Positions 43,487-54,931 of a stretch of DNA of 64,000 nucleotides are shown here, piece by piece. Source of the stretch: Capronia americana. Its lineage: Eukaryota; Ascomycota; Eurotiomycetes; Chaetothyriales; Herpotrichiellaceae. Position numbers and translations under genes: made by a program. The stretch spans positions 1,242,093-1,306,092 of the forward strand of contig JADWQD010000009.1 of NCBI GenBank assembly GCA_016110215.1, in the 5' to 3' direction. The notes under the pieces are model-generated. The model had not been told where the DNA came from, made no database searches, and saw only the letters and a list, made by a program, of their open reading frames with translations. The first letter of the stretch is position 1, and the number at the start of each line of letters is the position of its first letter.

Positions 43487-46123
43487 ATTGTGCTCTTGTC
43501 AAGGAGAACATCCTTCGCAGTACGAGATCCTGGGACGCGCTCCCGCTTCCACACCGGTCTGGGAGACAATGTGCAGATCTACGCCACGCTGAAAAGGCCG
43601 TGTCCTGTACTCGTAGGAGCTACTTTAATATCCGGATCAAGAATATGGTTCTTCTTCCGTGCTTGGGGTTCAGCCATCTTAATGATATTGTGGTTCCTTG
43701 TCAGGTGTCTCTGAGCAAATCAGGCTTTAACAACCCAGCTACCTCGAGGAGTAGTGAGTCATTGGCTCGTGTTCGGCCTGGACAATCTTCCGTGCTGTCG
43801 TAAGATCCAGCAAGTGAATCACCAACAGCCACACACCTGCCTGCCCCCTGCTTCCTATCGGCAGAAGACCCATCCAGAATGCCTTAAAAGGTACACGACG
43901 GAGCTAGGAGCTAGGCTGGAGCTGAGAGCTGGGTGAAATCAGCGCCAAAACTTCGTTGTCCTAGTATTGGATTGGATCGGATTGTTTGATATATATGTGA
44001 AATGAGACGATGTGCGGTTGAGAAAGTAAGAGAGTGTAATCTACTCTACTCCACTCTATTCTACAAGTATTCTAACTCTCACCTCTCACCTCTCAGTCAC
44101 CGGCCCTGTAACGAGCTCCCTAAAAATATCCTAAGGGTTGGGGGATAGGGGAAGGCTCGTCTACAGTACCTTGTACTATATTTCCATATTGTCCTCCCCC
44201 GTACTACATGGCCAGATGGGTATCGAATTCTCGGGAAGTTCTGCTTTCGTTCTTGTCCTTACGTCTTGGATGATGGCACGGTCACGGAGAATTGGAATGG
44301 ACCGAGGAAGGGGATGGAAGGGAGGGATGAATGAAAGATTGAATGAATGGCTGAGAAGGGAAGGAAAGTGAAAGCAAAGGTAGTCTCGGGATTCAATCAA
44401 TCTATCTAATATGGATCCGAACATACGTTTACGATATGACGTCCGCAACGTCCACGAGCTATGTAGGATTGTAACTTCTTGAAACCCGCTGAGAGCCTGA
44501 TATTTTCGGGTTCGGCTGGCCGCCCGCTGCGAAACACGAACATGGAAGGGAGGGTAAGAATAAGAATAAAATTCAGAAGAAGAGGAAGAAGAAGAAGGAG
44601 AGGGAGAAGAAATAGAGGGAGAAGAAATAGAGGGAGAAGAAATAGAGGGAGAAGAAATAGAGGGAGAATGCCGCTCAATATCCCCAATCATTCAGTGAGG
44701 CGTCTGATGAATAGATACCTCGTAGTATCAGGAGCAATACCGATACACCTTGAGACCTTGCCTTCACCGCCACCGTGTGTACGCTATAGTAAGTACAGTA
44801 CCTAGATAGAATCTCGCCGCTGGAAAGAGATTCAGAAGATGATTCTCTTTTATGCGTAGTGTACTGGAGTTTCATCGTCCGCGCAACCGTTGATTTGTCT
44901 TTCCTTGTGCTTGAGGTCTATCTATATCTGTCAATCAACCTCCTTTGAGTCTCACAGTATCGCTTATCGCCTTGGGGACATTGCGAAGTGCGAAATGTAG
45001 TGTGAACTGCGAAGTGCGAGAGTGGGAGAGTCAACTTGGAGACGGGAAAAGAATATCAGAGAGCATAGTAGAGGTAGGACGTTTCCTACAGATCCTCTCA
45101 ACCGTGATCCTCTATTGGCGCTGACAATCAGACTTCCAAGTGAGGACGTTTATTCAAGCCTTTCTCTGCTTTACTCTGCAACACCGGCCGCGGGGATGGT
45201 GCGTTTCGACAAGGTTCACTTCCGTTACTTTCGTCTCAATCGTTTGTGTTGTGTCATTGTCGTTGTCATTGTGAAGGCTGGATGGTTGATAGCAGGTGAG
45301 CCACATAGCGCCTAGGCAAGATGATACCTTAGCATGACCGTATCACCCAGAGCGCTGATTAACAGTAGAAACGAGTACAGGATTCAATACCGGATGAGAT
45401 CCAAGAGCGAGCAATCTCATAAGATTGAAGCATCGACATGCCTGGAAGGAAGACAGTGAGCACGAAACGGGACAAATGAACGATGAGATGGGGCCTTGTC
45501 AGCATTCGCTCGTTGGTTTCAGCTCTCAAGGGAGTTGGCATGGTAATCTTTCGGGCATCTGCCTCCGCTCAGAACGGTTCAATTTGCATGAATTTGGAAG
45601 TCTCGACTGTGAATTGAACGCCATCCGACGCCTGAAGCCTGCCGATTCCAAGATTGTGAAGCCCGGTGTGAATGTAAAATTCGCCTGTCCACTCCAATTT
45701 CGCACTCCAAGATCTCCGGATCGCCCGCATACGAACTCCAATAGAAGCAATCCTTGTCTGACCGACGTGACCACAGGTAGAAGCTTGGGGAAGGACGGCA
45801 CTGCGAGAACGCTTTCTTTGACTTGTCGCAGGAATGCACATTTCGAGTTTGAACCCAGCAGAAAAATGACTTGACTCCCTCTAGAAGCTGGTGAAGAGCC
45901 AGTGTGCTTCCTCCGTGTCCAAGATGACTCCAATCCCAGCTCTCTCTCGGGATCAAATGCTCCGCACGCGGGCGAAAAGAGCCTGAAAGAAGAATGTAAG
46001 AAGGTTGTGCTATCCAAAATCTGGTTAGCGTGAGGGAAACTTCCAACTGGTGATACAGCAAGAGTATCACAAACCTCGGAAGGAAGGATGAAAATTCCCC
46101 TCGCTTAGAATCCAAAGTCCCTC
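43487..46123. other. Intergenic, 2.6 kb, convergent; simple repeats only
   Basis: 3' flanks of RCO1 and CDC42. Contains short GGATT and CACCTCT tracts (43965-44095) and the minisatellite at 44601-44668. Around 45.4-46.1 kb three overlapping ORFs of 149-186 codons lie on opposite strands without domains, so I do not call a gene. Confidence 0.45.
44601..44668. repeat. 15-bp minisatellite, four perfect units
   Basis: The unit AGGGAGAAGAAATAG is repeated exactly four times from 44601 to 44660, followed by eight bases of a fifth. It is preceded by an imperfect purine (AGA/GAA) tract from about 44570. The + strand is almost all purine. Confidence 0.92.
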
Positions 46124-46950
46124 TCACAAGATCGTGCACTTTTTACTGCTCTTCTTCGGAGGAGGTTCTAGCGCGGCCACGATCGCCTCATCAAACACGT
46201 CCTTGAGCTTGTACTGGGTCAGTGCGCTGCATTCGACGTATTTGACCGCGCCGAGGTCCTTGGCCATTTTCTCGCCGTCCTCCTTGCGGACCGGCTGCAT
46301 CTTCTGCTTTGCAAGTTTTTCACGCACAGATGGGTCATCCCTGAGATCGGTTTGAGTTCCCACGATTAGGCACGGCACTCCGGGGCAATGGTGATGGACT
46401 TCTGGGAACCATTTTTCTCGTACGTTCTCAAACGAAGCTGGGGAGGTGACGGAAAAGCAGACAAGGAAGACGTCGGTCTGGGGATATGACAATGGTCGAA
46501 GTCGGTCGTAATCCTCTTGTCCGGCGGTATCAAAGAGACCCAAAGTGTATGGCTCGTCGCCGATCCTGCAGGTCCAAAGATTAGTTCAGACCGCTGGGGT
46601 AAAAGTGTTTCAGGTGACGATAAAATAACGCCATCCTCAGATAAACGAGAGAGTGAGGTCAAAGCGGCAGTTTCTGGTCAGGTCACAAGACTCTAGATCA
46701 TCCGCCGCCAGGCAGCCTCCCCACCCCCTTGCTTCAGAACTGGGAGATAGAACTCACATCACCGTCACGGCGTAGTTGTCGAAAACTGTGGGAACATATT
46801 CGGAGGGGAATTTGTTTGTCGTGTATGAGATCAACAAGCATGTCTTGCCAACCGCACCGTCACCGACAACCACACACCTGCGCGATATGTCAGTCATGTC
46901 ACTCCCTTGTCTGTCACCGGGCAGACTCACTTGATCGTGGCAACAACCAT
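46124..46950 (-). CDS. CDC42: Cdc42 Rho-family GTPase, 193 aa, three exons
   Basis: Exons are 46950-46931 (MVVATI plus two bases), 46877-46758 and 46565-46124; total 582 nt; introns are 53 and 192 nt. The P-loop is GDGAVGKT, switch I is YVPTVFDNY, and switch II is DTAGQEDYDRLRPLSYPQTD. The base-recognition motifs are TQTDLRDD and CSAL. The C-terminus has the polybasic KKSSKK followed by the prenylation box CTIL. Leu at the end predicts geranylgeranylation. Cdc42 sets polarity and hyphal tip growth through formins, PAKs and exocyst. Sequence and length match the family closely, and splice phases agree across all three exons. Confidence 0.97.
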
Positions 46951-48694
46951 CCCGCTCTCGTTGACCTCAAAGATATCGTTCTCAAGATGTCGGATACGGT
47001 TCGGATTGATGGGCCTGAGGACGCGAACCTTTAGTTTCTGCTTTTTCCCAGGCGTGAAGCTCTGGATGCGGGACAACATTTTGGTTGACTTACCCGAGGT
47101 AGAAGTGCGCCGCGAACAGCGGGTTTGTAGAAGAGAATTTAACGAGGCGGCGATTGTGAAGTCCGAAGTGTCACTTCACTTTCTGCCTGCGACCGTAGGG
47201 CGGCAAGGGAGTTTCAACGAATGCTCGTACGTGATATAGATTCAGTGTTTTGATATCCAGCGATAGAGACACAAGACTGCCAGATCGGTCAGCTTAATAT
47301 TCAATCTCTTCTTCGCGCACAGGACTGACAGAGTATGAGGGAGCGAAGGGCAGGCTAACGTCGGCGGGTGGTAGAGACAGGGCGGTCAACGGCCCCAGGG
47401 ATTCAGGATGAATAGAGTAAAATTGACCAGCAAGAGAAGGGACGTGGTTATGTTCAAGAAGCAGAATCGGATTCTGGAAGAAGTCTAGTCTTTCAGGAAG
47501 AGAGGCAGTGGCATTTACCGGAAATGACAAGTTGTGAGAGGACGACGCGAGGATGGTGACAGAAGCTGAGGCAGACGTGGATGGGATGTAGACGTGAACG
47601 AGCGAGCGCAGACCAGACCGCAGACCACAGACCGCAGCAGGTGGAGGGACGGAGGAGCTGCGGACTTTGACGAGCGTGGGAATGGGGGCCGCGGTCTGGA
47701 TTGGGCGGCCCTAGGCTCAAGTCTACAGTTAGTGAGTACGCCCTCGTCCTTCCGCTTGCTTTCTTCACGATACTTATGCTCTTTACTCAGCGTGCCAGCG
47801 AATACTTCAGCAAGCTATCGCTGTCTTCGGCATCAGTGGCCACACTCGAAGCGCAAGCACCGCAGTGTTCGACGGAGGTGCACCCCAAGGAGCAAAGGTT
47901 CGCCTATCTTTCTCAACCGTGACACGCTCCGCATTTCATGGCGTTATCTGCGCCTCGATCTGGCAAGGCTCTGAACGCGAAACGCCTGCGTCGGGAGAGC
48001 CAAGTCTTTGAGAGGAGATTCGTGTTGGGACGACAGGCAAGCAATGAAGCACGCAATCCTAATACGTAGTGAAGCGGCGTTGGGCACATCCAACCTGCAT
48101 CGCCGCCTTCTGCGGCCAATCTCGGCCTCGTCTGAATCTTGGACCAGCCCTCCCGTAGTCGCGGGTGTCGACCAAAGGGCATTGTCGCTGCATCATATTT
48201 CAGAACGCGTCGAAGGGTGACCTGCTCGTGCCGTGTGTCGCCTCATCTCCGCAAGTTGTTTACTTAGATATCCATTTAGAAAATTCGTCTAAAGCGAACG
48301 CGAGTTTGGGAGCTTTTCCCGTCCATAGCATTACTACCTAGGGTGCTGCAACACTGTAGGTAACATAGTCTTAAGGTTCGTGATGGGTGGTGTGCCGTGG
48401 AGTTCTTCCATGCTCGTAGCATGCAACCATCGACTTTCCAAACTGGTATATGTACATTCGGTTACATGCTTTGCGGCTGAAACAATCCAGACTCGTACTT
48501 TGAGAGCCCGAACTGGCGAACAGCCATAGCCAAAAGACAGAGATGCAGTTCCAAATCCGCATCAGATCGCCGTGCCCAAATTCCACGAGTATTAGAACAG
48601 AGATATCTCAAACCCACAGGGAAGACCTCATCAAAGCAGACGTGCATACCATATCCCAAACCGATCAAAAGGAAAAGATGTCGATTAGAACAGA
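46951..48694. other. Intergenic, 1.7 kb, upstream of CDC42 and downstream of the Nrd1-type gene
   Basis: Likely holds the CDC42 promoter and leader. ORFs at 47294-47530 (minus) and 47594-47974 (plus) have no domain and lack a convincing start; not called. Confidence 0.45.
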
Positions 48695-51277
48695 TTATTT
48701 GGCCCCGATTTCCTCCTCTGCCCAGCCAGAAAGGCCTCCCCGGCCATCACTGCTGAGCCCCAGACCATTGAAGCCACTGGTCCCAAAGCCCGTGCCAAAT
48801 GCAGACCCAAACCCGCCGAAGCTCCCTTGCGGTGCATGCCCACCGAACGCACGAGACGAAGACGGACCTTGCTGCGTAGAACTCGGCCCGCCAAAGATCT
48901 CTTGCGAGAAGGCTGGCAGCGACACTGCTCGCGAGTGCGCGCTTCTGTTCGCTCCGAGGCCGGTGTTGGTAGGGGCCAGAAGTCCTCCAATGGTCGTCGA
49001 TGCACCATTACTGAGAGAGCTCGAATTAAAGCCGCCACTGATACTGCTTTGCCGAGGGACGTGCGAGGGAGCTGGCATGTCCAGCCCACTGTGTCCGTTT
49101 GGCATTTCACCATACAGGGCTGCCTGTTGGTTTGCCAAAGCTTGGTTCTGTTGTTGTTGCAGTTGAGCAAACGTCAAGGTGTCGTCTCGCAAGTCCTGCT
49201 CAGCTTGAGCCTGTTGTTGAGAGACATGTGACAGATACATCGTCAGTGGGTTGTTGTTGCCTGCATTCAAAATCGCGGAAGGCGTCGAGGCAGGCACACT
49301 TGGTTGACGGGGGTTGACCTGAGACTGAGGAGCGAACGAGGCCTTGGGACCTGTGGGAATCGTCGACCTCGTTGGGCTAGAGCCTGACTGCGACACCGCG
49401 TGTTCAAACCCGTTCATTGCAGCTGGCGAGCCAGCACCGTCGAGGGGGCTCTGCAGGCGAGGCTGGTTGCCGTTGGCGTTGTTGAGGTTCTGACGGGGCG
49501 GATTACCACAGCGGTCTTTGCCAAAATTGATCTTGAAGCGCTTGTACTCATCACGTTGGCGGACGGCCTCGATGGCTTTGATAGCATTTGCAATGTTGGT
49601 GAAGTTGACAAAGGCACAGCTCTTCTCCCGTAGGGTGTTGACCAGCTCAATTTCACCATACTCGGAAAAGTCTTGTCGTAGACGTTCTTCACTCCAGCTC
49701 TCGTCCAGATTGCCAATGTACACATTGCGAGATGCTCCTCCGCTTACAGCCAAAGCGATGGCTGGTGGAAGAGCTCCAGAGTGCTTCCCCCAGCCAATCT
49801 TCAGCCGCCGGTTGTGAATCATCAGCCCCTGCAGGTTGCTCAGTGCATAAAAAGACGCGGCAGAAGTGGGATCGATAAATGTCACAAAGCAGATGTGCTT
49901 ATCCGGAATGTATCGTATGTGATGGAGGAGTCCTCCGCGGACCACGTTGCAGATCTCTTCGATGGTCGTTTCAGGGTGGATATTTCCAAGATAGACCGTT
50001 CGGTTCCCTAGATTGTTGACCCCTCCTGCCGTAGTCGCGACTGCGGCGGCGGCCACAGATTGCTGGGCAAGTGCATTCGAGATCAAGTCACGGTCCGCCC
50101 CGTTTAGCACATGTGCATAGCCAGGCGCAATGCCCAAGTATTGTGCTGCGTTCTGCTGCTGTGTCTTGGAGACATATGCACATCTGTCCTTGCCATAGTA
50201 GACTCGACGGGGTGGACCCCACTTGGGATCTTGTGGCAGTTGTGCGACGGTCTTGACGGCGTTGCTGATAGAGAGAAAATGGACAAACGCGATCGCTTTC
50301 TCGCGGACCATCTTGATGGTGTCGATCGGCCCGAATTTGCCCAGTTCCTCTCGGATTTCTTGCTCGGTAACGTCCTCGGGCAGATTGCCCAGATACACAT
50401 TCCTCGAGGCGCCTGACTGCTGCACCGCCAGAGCAACAGACGTAGGCACTTGGGAAGGCTTACCCCAGCCGATCTTGATATCATGTCCCTTGATTGACAG
50501 TTTCTTCAAAATAGCATCAGAGTGGAAGTGCGTCGCAGAACTGCTGTCCAGAAACGAGATGAAAGCGCAGTTCTTCTCGGGCAGCAGCCTCACGGATTCG
50601 ATCTGCCCACTCCGAACATGGCTCAATATTTCCTCCGCAGAAGTATCGGCAGGAATGTTCCCCAGATATACCGTCCGGCTGGTACCAGCCATCCATGCAT
50701 TGCCCATACCCACCATAGGCTGATAGTGTCCAAACGCGGCACCACCTAGGCCGCCGAATCCGGTCGGAGACTGTGCACCATAGCTCTCTGGTGACATGAC
50801 ATTCTGATAGCCCTGAGGAGAAAGAGGATTGGCATTATGCTGGGTAGGACTTTGCAGCTGCGCTTGCATTTGTTGATTTTGCTGATACTGCTGGGTTTGA
50901 GTGTGGAGAGCATTTGTTCCCGGAGTAAAACGATTGAAGGTCGGAAACTGAGGTGAAGCGAATGATCCAGGCGACCCAGGTTGAAACGGACTGCCGAGCA
51001 GGAGCTGGGAGGGCAACAGGGGGGTAAAGTTCATATCAAATGCGGTAGCGGGCGTTTCTCCGTTGGCATTATAAGGATGCTGATGATCTTTGGCGGAAGT
51101 AGCGATCGAGGGAACCATCGGCTTTCTCAGGTTGCGATCAGCGAAAGGGGGATAGCTCGTCTGGTTCGGGGGGTACACGCCATGGCTGAAGCCTGTATTA
51201 TCGGGACCGTATTTTGAAGCAGCGAAACGCCCACCATATCCCCCAAACACGTCCTGACTCTGCATTGCAGCAAGCAT
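48695..51277 (-). CDS. nrd1: Nrd1/Mrn1-type RNA-binding protein with four RRMs, 860 aa
   Basis: Single exon. Residues 1-200 are low-complexity (Gln, Pro, Gly, Asn). Four RRMs follow: RRM1 at about 201-273 (VYLGNIP, CAFISF), RRM2 at 292-363 (VYLGNLP, IAFVHF), RRM3 at 426-498 (VYLGNIH, ICFVTF) and RRM4 at 517-588 (VYIGNLD, CAFVNF). After RRMs 1 and 3 the same phrase recurs (IKIGWGK / LKIGWGK), and after 2 and 4 YYGKDRC / NFGKDRC. This suggests an ancient duplication of an RRM pair. The C-terminal 270 residues are disordered and Gln/Ser/Gly-rich. S. pombe Nrd1 binds UCU-rich mRNAs and holds back differentiation; yeast Mrn1 is related. The upstream 450 bp is purine-rich on the + strand, implying a pyrimidine-rich leader. 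Confidence 0.93.
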   Translation of the reverse strand: MLAAMQSQDVFGGYGGRFAASKYGPDNTGFSHGVYPPNQTSYPPFADRNLRKPMVPSIATSAKDHQHPYNANGETPATAFDMNFTPLLPSQLLLGSPFQPGSPGSFASPQFPTFNRFTPGTNALHTQTQQYQQNQQMQAQLQSPTQHNANPLSPQGYQNVMSPESYGAQSPTGFGGLGGAAFGHYQPMVGMGNAWMAGTSRTVYLGNIPADTSAEEILSHVRSGQIESVRLLPEKNCAFISFLDSSSATHFHSDAILKKLSIKGHDIKIGWGKPSQVPTSVALAVQQSGASRNVYLGNLPEDVTEQEIREELGKFGPIDTIKMVREKAIAFVHFLSISNAVKTVAQLPQDPKWGPPRRVYYGKDRCAYVSKTQQQNAAQYLGIAPGYAHVLNGADRDLISNALAQQSVAAAAVATTAGGVNNLGNRTVYLGNIHPETTIEEICNVVRGGLLHHIRYIPDKHICFVTFIDPTSAASFYALSNLQGLMIHNRRLKIGWGKHSGALPPAIALAVSGGASRNVYIGNLDESWSEERLRQDFSEYGEIELVNTLREKSCAFVNFTNIANAIKAIEAVRQRDEYKRFKINFGKDRCGNPPRQNLNNANGNQPRLQSPLDGAGSPAAMNGFEHAVSQSGSSPTRSTIPTGPKASFAPQSQVNPRQPSVPASTPSAILNAGNNNPLTMYLSHVSQQQAQAEQDLRDDTLTFAQLQQQQNQALANQQAALYGEMPNGHSGLDMPAPSHVPRQSSISGGFNSSSLSNGASTTIGGLLAPTNTGLGANRSAHSRAVSLPAFSQEIFGGPSSTQQGPSSSRAFGGHAPQGSFGGFGSAFGTGFGTSGFNGLGLSSDGRGGLSGWAEEEIGAK

Positions 51278-52917
51278 ATGGGACTACTGTCTGACTGTGT
51301 CCCCGGGACTGGGTCCAAGGACAACTTGGTACTCGTAAACTTGCTGTGGTCGGAAGAAGGGTAAAAGCCGGGGCTCGGTGCCTCGACGTCGAAAAGCACT
51401 CTTTGCAATCAAGCAATACGTAACGATCGGCCGGACGCGCTGATCCACGGTGCGGAAGGGTTTGGTTCTTGCGAATCTCCGAGTCTGCACAAAACGAAGG
51501 GGCTGGTCGAAGATGGACCGGTGTGAAGAGAGTCTATCGGAGGAAAAGATCGAAAACAAAGCCAATAGAGAATCCGAACGAGTGAATGAAGGGAACAAAA
51601 GGACGGAATAGAAGAGAAGACGGTAGCGGCGAGGAGGAAGGAGAGTCAAAAAGAAGGAGCGACTGTGAGCAGCAAGAATTAGTGAAAGTAGAAGCTCAGA
51701 CAGAAACGGGAGCACCCAAGTGACCGGGGTTGAGAGTCTAGGGAAGTGCCAAATTGAAATGGGTGGCTAGGAGGCGAGCGTAGTGGCATCAGAAATAAGG
51801 GGGAAAGTGCCCGGAGAGAAACTATCAGGCACTCGGATGTGGCTCAAACAGACCTTGCAAGACCTGATGCCCATGCCAATGCGTTTCGCAGCGGAGGTCG
51901 GCAGCATTCCAGTGCAAACTCTCGTCTGGCATCTGACACAGGACGCAGGTTGGTAGCATCTCCCCCGCTCTAGGGGATCTGAACTGCAGCTGCATTCAGG
52001 CCGCAGGTTGTCGGTGGTTAAAGGTGAATCTGATACAGGAGAAATGAATTAAGGTTCACAACGTGTGGCTGCAAGATGATGGGATGGGGATGATCAAATC
52101 TGCAGGCCGATGCAGGTAAGGCGGCGCTATGGACAGTTTGGTTAGGCGATAGATTGCTTTTATGGAGAAGCTCGTCGGGGCCAGGAGCGTGGATAACCAA
52201 TTGAACACCGGCGGGGGATGAGGTACCACGGTGCCCGAATTGCGAATTGCACACCAATTGCCAACAGACTGGGACGACAGAGATGATTTTTTCCTGCCGT
52301 CCAAAACTTCATACTCTCTGCAGAAACGTCAAGAGAAAAACCGCGGCGACCAATGGCACACTCTGAGAATGAGAACTGTCTCAAGTGATGATGACCGGTC
52401 AGTTGGGGGACATTTTCGCCGGAGTGAACTCACTCGGAGTTGTGGATGTGTGGCGCTCACTTTGATTGCAGTCCGAAGATTGAGCATGATTGGAGGTATG
52501 AGCGTCAGCGCGCTTGTGAGACCAACAGGAACTCTGGGGGCGTCTAACACGGCAGCAGCCTCATCCGAAGCATTGGAGTACTGGTATTCTGCGAGTGCAA
52601 GTTGCATGTACTGGTACATGGCGCTACTCCGTAAAGAATTTGAGCGTCTAGGATATGGCAGTCAACTATAAATACAGTGCGTGCATGCGCTGCTCCTGAA
52701 GCGCAAGTGAAACTTAGAGAAGGCGTTCCTACCCGAGTTTAGCTGTGCTGTTTTTATTAAGCGCGCTTAGACGCCACATCCCGAAACGTTAATTTTCAGT
52801 CTATCAGATAAGCCGCCATTGACTCATGCAGCCTTTTTTGACTCACCCAATTTTTCGGTTGACCACAAAAGCACGTTCTCCTCGCTGCCACTATCATCGG
52901 AACACATTCAAACAGAC
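51278..52917. other. Intergenic, 1.6 kb, divergent promoter region of nrd1 and asparaginyl-tRNA synthetase
   Basis: Includes the long presumptive nrd1 leader (51278-51720, pyrimidine-rich in the sense strand). ORFs at 52018-52671 on both strands have no domain. Nothing else recognised. Confidence 0.5.
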
Positions 52918-54630
52918 ATGGTGGACTCTATCTACATCGACGAGGACGTCGGCCGGGACGAGGAGTCAGCCACCGGCTCTCCGGAAGCTCCGTATAAAAC
53001 TCTTCTCTATGCCCTGATTCAACACCCGGGAGCCTCATATCAAACACGAAAGTCCGAAACTGGCCCCGTAGATGCCAACGGCGACCCCGCTGTTCGGCTG
53101 GAATGGAAACCCGCCACCAAATCTGCACTGAAGAAAGCCACCAACCTCTATGAACAGCATAAAAAGAAACAGGCCAAGGCTGCTGATCTCGCCATTCGAG
53201 AGAAGGAAGAAGCAGAGAAGCGAAAGGCGGTACTGGAAGAGGCTAAGAAAGTGATTCTCGAAGAGGACAAGAGCTTACCCGAGCCCATCCGGATCAAGCT
53301 CAACGTGGTCGACCCTGTGAAAATCAAGCTGGGCACAGCAGATTCTAAAGGTACTCGGGTCAGAGTGTTTGGGCGAGTTCACCACCTCCGGTCGCAGAAG
53401 GACGTCATTTTCGTGACGCTCAAGGACGGCAAAGGCCTCATGCAATGTGTCTTCACCGGCCGACTGATCAAGACCTACGCCGCCATGACACTGACCCTGG
53501 AAACCTCGCTCGAAGTCCGAGGCGAGCTCAAATCGCTGCCTCCAGGAGCCCACGCCCCCTTGGATCGTGAATTACACGCCGACTTCTTCACGGTGATTGG
53601 GGTTGCGGTCGGCGACAAAGAAGCCATTACCAACAAAGTCCAACAAGACGGCGACCCACAAACACTCCTTGACAACCGCCACCTCGCCCTCCGAGGCGAC
53701 GTCGCTTCCAGCGTCATGAAGGTCCGCGCCGCCGTCGAAGGCGCTTTCATCAAGACCTACCAAGAACTGGAAATGACCAAGGTCTCACCACCCGCCATGG
53801 TCCAGACCCAAGTCGAAGGCGGCGCCACCCTATTCGAATTCGACTATTACGGAGAGAAAGCCTACCTCACACAATCCTCGCAGCTGTACCTAGAAACCTG
53901 TCTCGCAGGTCTTGGCGACGTGTACTGTATCGAAAAATCCTTCCGGGCCGAGAAATCACTGACAAGGAGGCATCTAAGCGAATACACGCACGTCGAAGGC
54001 GAACTCGACTTCATCTCCTTCGACGACCTGCTCGGCCACATCGAACATCTCGTCTGCCGAGTTATCGACATCACGCTCTCCGACCCGGCCATGGCGAAAT
54101 CCATCGCCGAGCTCAACCCGGACTTCAAGCCGCCCAGCCGGCCGTTTAAGCGGATGCGATACGCCGACGCGATCGACTGGTTGGTCGAACACGATATTCC
54201 CAACGAAGAAGGCCAGCCCCACGCCTTTGGCGACGACATCGCAGAGGCGGCCGAGCGCAAGATGACGGACATCCTGAACGTGCCGATCCTGCTGACGCAT
54301 TTCCCCGCGGAAATCAAGGCGTTCTACATGCCTCGAGCGAAGGACGATCCCCGGGTCACCGAATCGGTCGACGTGCTCATGCCGGGTGTGGGCGAGATCG
54401 TCGGTGGAAGTATGAGAATCTCGGACTTTGACGAGCTGATGGCCGGGTACAAGCGCGAGGGCATCGACCCGGCACCCTACTACTGGTACACGGACCAGAG
54501 ACGCTATGGGACGAGCCCGCACGGTGGGTACGGATTGGGATTGGAGCGGTTTTTGGCCTGGGTCTGTGGAAGATGGACCGTAAGGGAATGTTGCTTGTAC
54601 CCGCGGTTTGCGTATCGATGCAAGCCGTAG
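52918..54630 (+). CDS. DED81: Cytosolic asparaginyl-tRNA synthetase, 570 aa
   Basis: Single exon; the first in-frame ATG gives MVDSIYIDEDVG, the usual eukaryotic AsnRS start. The N-terminal eukaryote-specific domain ends in a Lys/Glu-rich helix (about residues 65-125). The OB-fold anticodon domain begins at TRVRVFGRVHHLR. The class II catalytic core has VSPPAMVQTQVEGGATLFEF, motif 2 FRAEKSLTRRHLSEYTHVEGE (the FRAE loop) and motif 3 GGYGLGLERFLAW. The end, RECCLYPRF, is typical. It charges tRNA-Asn. The frame stays open without an ATG for 33 codons upstream. Asn rather than Asp specificity is inferred from the SGG/AEG-loop context and the WHEP-less N-terminal domain of the Ded81 group. Confidence 0.93.
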   Translation: MVDSIYIDEDVGRDEESATGSPEAPYKTLLYALIQHPGASYQTRKSETGPVDANGDPAVRLEWKPATKSALKKATNLYEQHKKKQAKAADLAIREKEEAEKRKAVLEEAKKVILEEDKSLPEPIRIKLNVVDPVKIKLGTADSKGTRVRVFGRVHHLRSQKDVIFVTLKDGKGLMQCVFTGRLIKTYAAMTLTLETSLEVRGELKSLPPGAHAPLDRELHADFFTVIGVAVGDKEAITNKVQQDGDPQTLLDNRHLALRGDVASSVMKVRAAVEGAFIKTYQELEMTKVSPPAMVQTQVEGGATLFEFDYYGEKAYLTQSSQLYLETCLAGLGDVYCIEKSFRAEKSLTRRHLSEYTHVEGELDFISFDDLLGHIEHLVCRVIDITLSDPAMAKSIAELNPDFKPPSRPFKRMRYADAIDWLVEHDIPNEEGQPHAFGDDIAEAAERKMTDILNVPILLTHFPAEIKAFYMPRAKDDPRVTESVDVLMPGVGEIVGGSMRISDFDELMAGYKREGIDPAPYYWYTDQRRYGTSPHGGYGLGLERFLAWVCGRWTVRECCLYPRFAYRCKP

Positions 54631-54931
54631 ACGAGCCTCGGGCGGAGCAACAATCCGTCAACGAGTGAATGAGTCCTATGCGCAGCATGTGGAGACGAAG
54701 GCACGACGAATCCCGGATGACCGCAAGATGAAGTGACTGCAAGGGATTTGAGAGGCACGAGCAGCATCCACGGGACGGATAGACACACGGAACACAAGCT
54801 TAGATAGACCAAGAAGAACACGAGCGACTCGCTCATGTGCATTCGCATTCCGTTGGCATCTGGCCTACAGTATTACTTCAAAAATTGCCGCCCGAAATCT
54901 TTCCTATGGCCCGGCACGCCATCCATTACCA
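54631..54931. other. Convergent spacer, 301 bp, nothing recognised
   Basis: 3' flanks of the AsnRS and lectin genes. Confidence 0.5.

Noticed and set aside
45425..46139. Three overlapping ORFs of 149-186 codons on opposite strands downstream of CDC42
   Set aside because: No domain and mutually overlapping; best explained as chance in the CDC42 3' region.
47294..47974. Possible small genes upstream of CDC42
   Set aside because: Minus-strand frame has no ATG; plus-strand ORF is low-complexity; no splice model supports either.
52819..52917. 33-codon in-frame extension upstream of the AsnRS ATG as a mitochondrial presequence from a non-AUG start
   Set aside because: No ATG, almost no Arg and several acidic residues, so it does not resemble a presequence.
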